From positions 1-37,900 of the forward strand of contig JBEIVB010000013.1 in the NCBI GenBank assembly GCA_040374085.1: DNA of 37,900 nt, read 5' to 3'. Positions 25,721 through 34,100 of this stretch are shown here, piece by piece; within the stretch, counting starts at the first letter, position 1; each line of letters opens with the position of its first letter. The notes beneath the pieces were generated by a model. That model saw nothing but the letters and a program-made list of their open reading frames with translations. It was not told the origin of the DNA and did no database searches. The translations under genes and the position numbers were made by a program. The DNA comes from JBEIVB01 sp040374085 (lineage in GTDB: Bacteria > Bacteroidota > Bacteroidia > UBA4408).

Positions 25721-26239
25721 ATGGAGGGGGTATTATCTGAAGAGGATCGCATCTTGCTGGAAACATTTTTAAAGAGCAGGGTTGGCCAACTGTTTCGTAG
25801 CATTCCATCCGAGGCCATACCCCATTTTGGCAAAATGAACCCCCAACAGATGGTGGAGCATTTGGTAGAAAGCATTGGACACAGTTACGGATACAACGCA
25901 CCCACCCTTCAAACCCCAGAAGAAAAGCTGCCCGGATTTCTTCAGTTTCTGCGCAGCGAAAAGCAGTTCAAGCCCAACACGCCCAACGCGCTCATGCCTG
26001 TTGAACCCGCTCCCATTGTTTGGTTGAATTTTGATGCCGCCCTGGATCAACTGGATCTGAGCCTGTATCGATTTTTTGATCGCTTTGCTGGCAGGGAAAC
26101 CGAAACAGAGGTGCACGCATTTTTCGGTCCTTTGCATTACCACGACTGGTTGCGTATGCATACCAAACACCTCACCCACCATTTGCGTCAGTTTGGCATT
26201 GAAGAAGGCCCCAATGGTTTTCAACATACCAGCGGGTAA
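25721..26239 (+). CDS. DinB-like four-helix protein (DUF1569-type)
   Basis: The 172-residue cytoplasmic protein looks like a DinB/DUF1569 four-helix bundle. These proteins usually bind a metal through three His residues. Candidates are H47 in MVEHLVESIGH, H54 and the cluster at H147, H150, H153 and H154 in MHTKHLTHHLRQFG, matching the expected first-helix and last-helix positions. DinB-like proteins include thiol-dependent transferases and hydrolases, but many have no known activity, and no substrate is evident here. The ATG is one base after the GT117 stop, so the two are cotranscribed. The family call rests on pattern and length, not on a database match. Confidence 0.68.
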   Translation: MEGVLSEEDRILLETFLKSRVGQLFRSIPSEAIPHFGKMNPQQMVEHLVESIGHSYGYNAPTLQTPEEKLPGFLQFLRSEKQFKPNTPNALMPVEPAPIVWLNFDAALDQLDLSLYRFFDRFAGRETETEVHAFFGPLHYHDWLRMHTKHLTHHLRQFGIEEGPNGFQHTSG

Positions 26240-26279
26240 AACCCTCTTCACCTTCCTCGTCTTCAAGCAGCACAGGGCT

Positions 26280-26287
26280 TATCTTTG
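26280..26287 (+). promoter_or_regulatory. -7 box of the FtsB-like gene
   Basis: TATCTTTG matches TAnnTTTG exactly, nine bases before the ATG at 26297, so the leader would be about six bases. No -33 element is clear. Confidence 0.48.
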
Positions 26288-26296
26288 AAGCACTGT

Positions 26297-26635
26297 ATGG
26301 CTTCGTTAACCTTGCCCAAATGGTTGCGCTGGATGCGCAACAAATATGTGCTGACCCTTTCCTTTGTGTTGGTATGGCTGCTGTTTTTCGATCGCTATGA
26401 TCTGCGCACCCAGTGGCAGATGCAGCGAAAATTAAAGGATTTGGAACAAGAAGAAGCTTATTATCGTCTGGAGATAGCGCGCAATCAATTCAAGCTCAAC
26501 GCCTTAAAAAACGACAAGGCTTACCTCGAGCGGTTTGCCCGCGAAACCTATTTAATGAAGCGAGCTGATGAAGACGTTTTTCTCATCATCGATTCCGCGC
26601 AGGCTGAAAGTGCCAAAAACGTTAAAACAGATTAA
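26297..26635 (+). CDS. FtsB/DivIC-like septum formation initiator protein
   Basis: The 112-residue protein has a short basic cytoplasmic tail (KWLRWMRNK), a single membrane helix (YVLTLSFVLVWLLFFD, about residues 18-33) and a periplasmic coiled coil (about 40-75, LKDLEQEEAYYRLEIAR). It ends with the family motif LERFARETYLMKRADEDVFLI, equivalent to the conserved end of FtsB/DivIC. These proteins form a complex with FtsL and FtsQ that activates septal peptidoglycan synthesis. The length is normal. I chose the ATG at 26297 because a TTG four codons earlier overlaps the -7 box. Nothing else for division is adjacent. Confidence 0.87.
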   Translation: MASLTLPKWLRWMRNKYVLTLSFVLVWLLFFDRYDLRTQWQMQRKLKDLEQEEAYYRLEIARNQFKLNALKNDKAYLERFARETYLMKRADEDVFLIIDSAQAESAKNVKTD

Positions 26636-26639
26636 CACA

Positions 26640-26670
26640 TTTAGCATGACAATTCTTTTCCATACCTTTC
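26640..26670 (+). promoter_or_regulatory. Weak promoter candidate before the LolA-like gene
   Basis: TTTA (26640-26643) and TACCTTTC (26663-26670) are 19 bases apart; each has one mismatch to TTTG and TAnnTTTG. The predicted leader is about 18 bases. Confidence 0.35.
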
Positions 26671-26692
26671 CACTTACCAAAAAACAAACCCT

Positions 26693-27415
26693 ATGAAACT
26701 TTACACTTTGGCCGGGCTATTGCTGTTGTCAACGGCCTTTATGGCCTCAGCCCAATCGGCAGACGATGTCATCGCTAAACACATTCAGGCAATGGGAGGC
26801 GCTGACAAATTGAAAAATCTAAATGCTCTTCACGTAAAAGCCAAAACAAAGGTTGGACCGGGTATGGAAGCGCCCATAAACATGTGGATGGTAAATGGGA
26901 AAGGGGTGTACCTCGACCTTTCCATACAGGGCATGACCATGCAGCAGGCCTGCATAGGAGATAGCGGTTGGTTTATAAATCCTTTTGGAGGCAAGAAACA
27001 AGCCGAGCGAATGAATGCAGAAATGGTGAAGTCTCTAAAAGAGCAATCCGATTTAAGTGGACCACTTTTTGATTATAAAACCAAGGGAAACCAGGTGGAG
27101 TTTATTGGTAAAGAGGATATGGAAGGAACCGAAGTGCTCAAATTGAAGGTTACATTGAAAAGCGGAGATTTGGTTTACATCTTTCTTGATTCCCAAAACT
27201 ACCTGGAGTTGAAAGAAACCTCTAAGCAGAAATTCCAGGATAAAGAAGTAGAAACCGAAACCCTATTCAGCGACTACCGCGATGTTTCGGGATTAAAGTT
27301 CGCCTTCTCCAGAGAGGAGCGCATGAAAGGAGAATCGTCGGGCAACACCACCAATTTGGATGAAATTGTAGTCAATCCAAAAGTGGATATGGCCATGTTC
27401 AATATGCCTAAATAA
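26693..27415 (+). CDS. LolA-like outer-membrane lipoprotein-sorting family protein
   Basis: The 240-residue product has a signal peptide ending near ASAQ and a mature part with the LolA/LolB-like half-barrel pattern. It opens with a helix (ADDVIAKHIQAMGGADKLKNL) that is characteristic of this group. Alternating strands follow, for example FLDSQNYLELKETSKQ and TLFSDYRDVSGLKFAFSREE. The DYRDVSGLKFAF motif recurs in exported proteins annotated as lipoprotein-sorting proteins in Bacteroidota. True LolA carries lipoproteins across the periplasm. This one belongs to a broader group whose ligands are unknown, so I do not give it the symbol. It is 11 bases upstream of the second BNR/VPS10-like gene and probably cotranscribed, which suggests the two act on the same process. 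Confidence 0.75.
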   Translation: MKLYTLAGLLLLSTAFMASAQSADDVIAKHIQAMGGADKLKNLNALHVKAKTKVGPGMEAPINMWMVNGKGVYLDLSIQGMTMQQACIGDSGWFINPFGGKKQAERMNAEMVKSLKEQSDLSGPLFDYKTKGNQVEFIGKEDMEGTEVLKLKVTLKSGDLVYIFLDSQNYLELKETSKQKFQDKEVETETLFSDYRDVSGLKFAFSREERMKGESSGNTTNLDEIVVNPKVDMAMFNMPK

Positions 27416-27426
27416 GGAATACGTAT

Positions 27427-30400
27427 ATGAGCATCGGAAAAGATATCAGGAAAGCCGCCGTTTGGGTGGCTTTTTTGTTGGGTGGCAGCATCAGTCATGG
27501 TCAAACAAAACTCTCTACAGGACTACTGGGTATGATGGAGGCCCGAAGCATTGGCCCTGCGTCCACGGGTGGACGAATTACGGCCATTGAGGCTGTTTCA
27601 GCTGACCCGCGCATCATCTATGTTGGAACGGCAGGTGGCGGTATATGGAAATCTACCACCGGCGGAACCCTTTTCAAACCCATATTCGATAAATACAACC
27701 AAAGCATTGGCGCTTTAGCTATTGATCCCAAGCAGCCCGAAACCATTTGGGCAGGTACGGGTGAATCCAATATGCGCAATTCTGTTTCCGTTGGAGATGG
27801 CCTATACAAGTCCACCGATGGAGGCGAAAATTGGACCAAATTAGGGTTAGACAGCAGCGAGCACATCAGCAAAATTGTAATTGACCCAAACAACTCTGAT
27901 GTAGTTTACGTTGCCGTTCCTGGGCATCTTTGGGACGACCATGCACAACGTGGGCTTTATAAAACTACAGATGGTGGAAAAACATGGAAACGCATACTTC
28001 AACCCGATTCGCAAACCGGTTGCACCGACATCGTAATTAACCCTGCGGATCCAAAAGTTTTGTACGCCGCTACTTGGGTGTTTCGCCGCAAGGGTTGGAG
28101 TTTTCGCTCAGGTGGAAAAGGAAGTGGGGTTTGGAAGAGCACCGATGCAGGCGCAACTTGGCAGCGCATTCAAAAAGGCTTACCGGAGGGAGAGTTGGGC
28201 AGATCGTGTTTGGCCATTGCCCCCACAGAGCCAAACAAACTGCTGGCCATTGTAGAGTCAAAAGAAACCAACTTATACCTCTCCGATAATGGCGGGGCCA
28301 GTTGGGAGTTGCAAAGCAACAACAACAACGTTTCCGGCAGACCCTTCTATTTCTCGGTTATTGCCTTCGACCCCAAGAATCCGAAACGGGTTTATCGCCC
28401 TGCTTGGTCATTGAGTATTTCCGACGATGGAGGGCGATCCTTCAAAGAAGCTTCTTTTGAAGGCGGTTGGGTACACAGCGATCATCATGCCCTTTGGATT
28501 GATCCCAATAATACAAACCGTATGTTATTGGGTACCGACGGGGGGGTATATCAAAGTGTAGATAAGGGCAACAACTGGGATTTTCTAGCCAATTTGCCGG
28601 TTGCTCAATTTTATCACGTTTCCATTGATCGGCAAACACCTTATCATGTATACGGAGGCCTGCAGGACAATGGAAGCTGGACAGCACCTTCCCAAAAAAA
28701 TGGTGGCATCAAAAATGGAGATTGGGCAAATTGCGGCGGCGGCGATGGATTCTGGGTCCAGCCCAGCCGTCAAAACCCTAAAATAGTTTTCAGCGAAAGC
28801 CAGGGCGGAAACATGTCGAGGGTGAATATGGAAACCAATGAATCGGTAGACATTCAACCCTACCCGATGGCCGGAGAGAAAAAATTTCGTTTCAACTGGA
28901 ATACGCCCATTGTTTTGAGTCCGGATGGCAAGCGCATGTATGCCGGTGCGCAGTACCTCTTCAGAAGCACCAACCAAGGCAACTCTTGGGATCGAATCTC
29001 TCCTGATTTAACCACCAATGATCCCATTAAACAAAAGCAGGAAGAATCGGGCGGAGTAACCGTTGACAACAGCAGCGCCGAGAACCACTGCACCATATTC
29101 ACCATTGCAGAATCGCCTATAGATAACCAACAACTTTGGGTTGGAACCGACGACGGAAACCTACAACTCAGCACCGATGGAGGCGTCTCGTGGAAGAAAG
29201 TCAACCCACCGACCAATGCAATTCCCGCACAGACATGGGTGAGCAGTATTACTCCTTCATATTATAATAAAAATCGGGTTTATGCTACCTTTGATCGTCA
29301 CATGGAAGGCGATGTTCAGCCCTACATTGCGATGAGTGAAGATTTGGGCAAAACGTGGGTTAAGCTGGGTGGAGGAGATGTTAAGGGATATGCCCACAAA
29401 CTATTGGAAGACCGATTGAACGAGAATCTTCTGTTTGCCGGAACCGAGTTTGGCTTGTTTTGCAGCATAGACCGCGGCAAGTCGTGGGCACAGATGAGCG
29501 CTAAAATTCCACCGGTAGCCGTGCGCGATATTCAACTCGATTCGGCCAGCAGCGATTTGGTTTTGGCTACACATGGGCGCGGCATTCTCATTGTGGATAA
29601 CATCTCGCCCATTCGTCAGCTCACACCGGAACTCATGGATAAATCGGTGGCCATCTTCGAATCTCCCAAAACAGTTGTTCGCAATGGTCGCTACGGGGGG
29701 TCCTGGGGGTTGGCAGGGGAGTTCGTTGGTCCAAACTCAACCGAAGATGCGCGCATATATTATTACTTAAAAGACAGGGTAACCTCAGGCAACTTAAAGG
29801 TTAGGGTGCTTGGGCAGGATGGCAAGCTGATTGAGGAATTGAGCGGCACCAAACGGAAAGGCATCAACGTAGTAAATTGGAACATGCGCTTGAAGCCCCC
29901 CCGCGTGGCTTCGGGTGCTCGCTTAAATTTTGGAGGCTTCACCAGCATGCTGGCCCCTCCGGGAGTCTACACCGTTGAAATTAAAAAAGGAGAAGAAACC
30001 ATAACCGGAACCATACAACTCATCAACGATCCCAAATCGGCACATTCGGCAGAAGATGAAGCCACGCAGCGCAAAACCTGCACGCAATTGTACGCGCTTC
30101 AAGAGTCTTTGGCATATTTATGCGAGCGGAACAAAAACCTACAAGATAGCCTCCAAGCGGCTGCGCAATCTTTACCCAAAGCCAAGAAAAGTCTATCTGC
30201 GGCAGCAGAAAAGTTGGAGGCCCATCGCAAAACACTCATCGCCACAAAAGAAGGACAGGGTGTGATTGGCGAGGAGCAATTGGGAGAAAAACTGAGTATG
30301 ATTTTTGCAGCACTGGTTTATACGGATGGTCGCCCAACCGATTCTCAATTGCTAAGGGCAGAGGCATTAGGCAAAGATCTCGAACTTGCCCTTGCTGAGC

Positions 30401-30501
30401 AGGAACGATTAGAGAAGGAGATTTTGCCCGGGGCAAGAAAAGCCTCAGGTAGGCCGCTTGTTCCGTTTTCGCGTGCGGCCTTTGATGCAAGCAAGAAATA
30501 A
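27427..30501 (+). CDS. Large exported BNR/Asp-box (VPS10/sortilin-like) propeller protein, copy 2
   Basis: This 1,024-residue protein has a signal peptide (ending near SISHGQ) and at least ten Asp-box motifs, for example KSTDGGENW, KTTDGGKTW, KSTDAGATW, ISDDGGRSF, QSVDKGNNW, LSTDGGVSW, MSEDLGKTW and CSIDRGKSW, over residues 40-720. It shares with copy 1 the segments GDGLYKS-D-G--W, SEHI--IV-DP-NSDVV, a P-(I/V)-(T/A)-QFY-V stretch and YGG-QDN, so the two are clear paralogs. The C-terminal region (about 860-1000) is helical and coiled, with many Glu, Lys and Ala. There is no T9SS sorting domain. The function is unknown, and glycosidase activity is not supported by visible catalytic residues. 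It is probably cotranscribed with the LolA-like gene. Confidence 0.87.
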   Translation: MSIGKDIRKAAVWVAFLLGGSISHGQTKLSTGLLGMMEARSIGPASTGGRITAIEAVSADPRIIYVGTAGGGIWKSTTGGTLFKPIFDKYNQSIGALAIDPKQPETIWAGTGESNMRNSVSVGDGLYKSTDGGENWTKLGLDSSEHISKIVIDPNNSDVVYVAVPGHLWDDHAQRGLYKTTDGGKTWKRILQPDSQTGCTDIVINPADPKVLYAATWVFRRKGWSFRSGGKGSGVWKSTDAGATWQRIQKGLPEGELGRSCLAIAPTEPNKLLAIVESKETNLYLSDNGGASWELQSNNNNVSGRPFYFSVIAFDPKNPKRVYRPAWSLSISDDGGRSFKEASFEGGWVHSDHHALWIDPNNTNRMLLGTDGGVYQSVDKGNNWDFLANLPVAQFYHVSIDRQTPYHVYGGLQDNGSWTAPSQKNGGIKNGDWANCGGGDGFWVQPSRQNPKIVFSESQGGNMSRVNMETNESVDIQPYPMAGEKKFRFNWNTPIVLSPDGKRMYAGAQYLFRSTNQGNSWDRISPDLTTNDPIKQKQEESGGVTVDNSSAENHCTIFTIAESPIDNQQLWVGTDDGNLQLSTDGGVSWKKVNPPTNAIPAQTWVSSITPSYYNKNRVYATFDRHMEGDVQPYIAMSEDLGKTWVKLGGGDVKGYAHKLLEDRLNENLLFAGTEFGLFCSIDRGKSWAQMSAKIPPVAVRDIQLDSASSDLVLATHGRGILIVDNISPIRQLTPELMDKSVAIFESPKTVVRNGRYGGSWGLAGEFVGPNSTEDARIYYYLKDRVTSGNLKVRVLGQDGKLIEELSGTKRKGINVVNWNMRLKPPRVASGARLNFGGFTSMLAPPGVYTVEIKKGEETITGTIQLINDPKSAHSAEDEATQRKTCTQLYALQESLAYLCERNKNLQDSLQAAAQSLPKAKKSLSAAAEKLEAHRKTLIATKEGQGVIGEEQLGEKLSMIFAALVYTDGRPTDSQLLRAEALGKDLELALAEQERLEKEILPGARKASGRPLVPFSRAAFDASKK

Positions 30502-30527
30502 CATAACAGGGTAAACAGCAAGAAGTC

Positions 30528-30579
30528 AAAAGCACGGAGGAGGTGGAGTGGACGAACTCCAAACCCTTCGTGCTTTTTT
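30528..30579. terminator. Bidirectional terminator with nested hairpin
   Basis: A nine-base outer stem (AAAAGCACG with CGTGCTTTT) encloses an inner hairpin GGAGT/ACTCC (30545-30549 with 30556-30560). T6 follows on the right and an A run precedes it on the left. It lies between two convergent genes and can serve both. Confidence 0.75.
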
Positions 30580-30590
30580 ATTTACTTCGT

Positions 30591-31025
30591 TTATGGAGCC
30601 GATGAAAAGCCTCGTGCAATCAAGTGGCGTGAAAGTTCCTCAACTCGGGAAAGACGCATGATGCGACGGGAGGAATTTGGGTCACGAGCATTAATTATGG
30701 TCAATGCAAGCCAGAGGGCTTTCGCTTCCGAAACGCAAGTTGTTTGAGAGAGGGATTGCAGCAACAGAGGCTCAGAAGATGCCAGCATTAGAGCATCTTC
30801 CTTTGCATGATTCCACTGCTGAAGATACTTCGCTGTTGTATCGGCGGCATCAAGATTATTCCAAGGTGCAAGTCCGTTTACCCAAGTTGCCTCGTTGCAA
30901 AAAAAGCTCGTTTGAATTGCATCGGATCCTTTGGGTAGAAAGGAACAATTGACCGGTTGCTGTGCTACAGCAACCGGAGCAATCATCCACACAAACCCAA
31001 CAAAAAAACAAACCAAACACTTCAT
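30591..31025 (-). CDS. Small exported protein of unknown function
   Basis: From the ATG at 31025 the product has 144 residues and a strong signal peptide (MKCLVCFFVGFVWMIAPVAVAQ). The mature protein is mostly helical, with cysteines in VNCSFLP, FFCNEATW and TTCVSEAKALW that could form disulfides in the periplasm. I recognise no family. A longer reading from 31133 would put the signal peptide inside the protein, so I reject it. The gene lies 114 bases downstream of tamB on the same strand. A 14-base palindrome (31047-31060) sits in that gap. It may be a separate gene or a tail of the tamB transcript. Confidence 0.72.
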   Translation of the reverse strand: MKCLVCFFVGFVWMIAPVAVAQQPVNCSFLPKGSDAIQTSFFCNEATWVNGLAPWNNLDAADTTAKYLQQWNHAKEDALMLASSEPLLLQSLSQTTCVSEAKALWLALTIINARDPNSSRRIMRLSRVEELSRHLIARGFSSAP

Positions 31026-31046
31026 TTCATTTCTGTTTGGTTGTGA

Positions 31047-31060
31047 AACGCAGTTGCGTT
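31047..31060. repeat. 14-base inverted repeat upstream of the small exported protein
   Basis: AACGCA and TGCGTT are perfect inverted repeats separated by two bases, 22 bases before the ATG at 31025. It could be an operator half-site pair or chance; too short to fold as a useful hairpin with a two-base loop. Confidence 0.3.
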
Positions 31061-31139
31061 GCTGATGTTTTGTGAACTTACACAATCGGTTAAAAGGATG
31101 CCCCAAAAGGCAAAATCGCATGAAAAACGGCAAGGTACT

Positions 31140-34100
31140 TTAGGGAACGGGAACCGGGGAGGGTTCTTCCTCCTTTCGCATTCTGCTCCACTGGGCCCGA
31201 TAGCGTGCAAACAATTCACCAAAATTGTCAAAATCCTCGCGGTAGAAAAGTCCCAACCCTTGAGTAAACGGTGCATTGTTCAATTGGGTGTAGTTGTCGT
31301 TGCTCTGGTTGTAGGCGCGCACCCTAAGTTTACCATTGGACGTAATCTTATAATCGATGTTCACATCCCCAATGATGTTACTGGCGGCATAGGGATTGTT
31401 TGTAACGCCCACATTTCCATCAATGCTTAATCTGCTGTTGAACAATTCCTTGCTCAGGCTGAGCTGCAACTCCCGATTGGAAACCTGATCGCTTTTATAA
31501 TTTAAACCAAGGCTAACCTGTTTGCTTAGAGAACTAAGCCAATTCGACACCTGGTTGGAAACCAACTCATTGGTATTGCTGGAAACCCCACTGGTGACAC
31601 TGCTGTTGGCTGTTGTTCGATCGTTCAAGGGGAAAAAGCTACCCAACATCAAAAGAGAAAAAACCTGACGATTCAGTTCGGCTTCATTGTCGAAGTTAAT
31701 GGCCGCCCTCAACTCATCGCGGCGTTGTTGGTTGGCTGTTGGCAGCAGAATATCAAATTTAATTGCTGGCTTCATGAGCTTCTCACTCATAAGAAGTTTG
31801 CAATCTACCCTAACACGCTGGCGGCTTGAATCGGGAATGATATCGCTTAACGCGGTTCGCAGCGAATAGATAGCGTTGATGTTTATATCGGCACCGAAAG
31901 GGTCACCGTTCCAACTAATGGTGCTTCCATTTTCAATGTTGAAGCGCTTATTGATTACGTTCTGCAGGGTAAACAAATACTTTCCTTCGCGGATGATGTA
32001 ATCGCCATACATCAAGAATTTACCGTTGGTGTTGATGTTGAGTTTCAGATTTCCATCTCCCCTTCCGCTGATTACATCGCCCACTTTGGGATCGAAGATC
32101 ATTTGAAATTCAGCACCGGAATTCAACTCCATATCGAAATTCATTTGAATGCCGGTAAGATCCGTTTGCACTTGCTTGCGAATGCTGGCCTTTGTGGTAT
32201 CGTGGTTTACAAACGTGATGAAGCTGTTCTGGGTAACCTCCTCAGGCCCATACAACGGTATGTTGAACAAGGTTCCTTCCTCAGACTTAGCTGCAATATC
32301 GAATACCACACCTTTCAAATCGCCGTGAATACGAGCAAGGCCGGAAGCAAATGCTTTACCGTAAAACAGATTGTTCTGAGAGGCTGTTGTATTCAACACC
32401 ATCAGCTTCTTTACATCGACATCGAAATTGAATTTCATGTCTTTGAAGTAGTCGTGGGTAACAAGGCCTGAGAATGTACCGGACTTGCCTTGGGGATCGA
32501 AAAAGTTAAGACCGGAAATCTGAACACGGTTCTCAGAGAAAGAAACCGACCCGTTGAAGGAATAGGGCACGTTCATGTAATCGATCATCAAAGATCCGCG
32601 TTGAACATCAAGGGTACCACTGAGGACGGGAAACTCAGTCAAACCGCTCAAAATCAGCGTGCCGGAAACCGATCCTTGTATGTCAGAAAAAATACCTTCG
32701 GTATATACCTCGGCATACTTCAGAGGAAACTTATCGAGCACCAACTCCAAATCGAAATTTTGATCCTCAGCAAAAGGATAGTAAAATCCGGTGCAGGAGA
32801 AGGTTACCAGTTCGCCACGAATGAATTTCCCATTGATGCCAATGGATTCGTTCTTCTCATTGTAAAGAGCAACCAATGAACCGTCTCCAAAGTTGTCGCC
32901 ATTAAACGTAAATGATTTTATGCCGAGGGTTGCGGTAAAAATCCCGCCATCGCCTAAGGTGCCTCGGCCGTTGATGAGACCGTCTATTTCAACCGACCGT
33001 TCCCGCAAAAGTGGATTGAACCAAGATGCATGGAAGTTTTCAAAAACAACAGCCGTTTCAAACGTGTTATGAAGCGTTGGCTGAGATTCGATGCCAATGC
33101 GTTGCTTTCCACAGAATGCTGAAATGTTGTGAAAATGTACGCCCATACTGTCGGCAATCATCAAACCACCCGGCTCAAAACTCCACAAGGAATCGAGCAC
33201 AAACAATTGGGAGGACTGAAGGCGAGTATGCGATACGTGAGGGGTAACCATCTTGGTGGCAGCCAACAAGTTGCAGAAATTTCGATTTTTTGTGGTGTTG
33301 TTATCCCACCCAACTTCCCAAGATATGCTATCGGTAAAAAAGTTGCCAATAAGATGAACATTATCCATGGTGGCACTGTCGGACAAGAAAATCCGTTTAG
33401 CATCAACCCGAGCCTGCAAGGTAGATTGGGCAGAACTATCGGAAGGCAGGCCAAAATCCAAATCAACACCGGAAAGAGGAAACCCGAGGAGTTCCATCCG
33501 GGGAGCCTCTACATGAGCCTCGAGGTTACCCGTTTGGGAATTAAACCGCCCCTCGACCGAGGTTCCGGGTAAAATGGTAATCCCATTTAACAACACTTTG
33601 CTCATAGGAGCGGAATTCCGTGTGGTGGCGGAAAAAGTAAAGTTCTGAAGGGGTATGGGTTTGAACACCTCTCCCTCAAACCATTTGGGAATGTAATGCG
33701 AGAACCATTGGCTGAAGGCCTCACCCATGTTCTCCATGCTGTATTTGCCCTCGATGCGCGCATTCACCACATCGGATTCCAAACTTATGAAGCGCCCTGC
33801 TTGAGACTTTTGAGCATTTAAAAAAATACGTTTTATCAATATCCCCTGAAGGCGGTTTACTTCTACGGTATTGGAGGCCAATAGGGTGCCTTCCAAATCA
33901 TCGAGGCTGCTGCCTACCAAATCCACATCCAGTTGAGTGGAGAGAACCACGCGTTTCTTCGACTCAATAAAATTAAGATTGGCCAAATCGGCACGTTCCA
34001 CCTTTGATTTGAAATCAAAGTGAGGCCGATCTCCACGGAGGTCAATGCTACCATCGAAATCGAAATCGATGTTCTCGTCGGCAACGTCAAATCTTCCAGT

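Noticed and set aside
31026..31133. A longer start for the small exported protein behind tamB
   Set aside because: It would bury a clean signal peptide in the protein interior and reads through non-conserved leader sequence.
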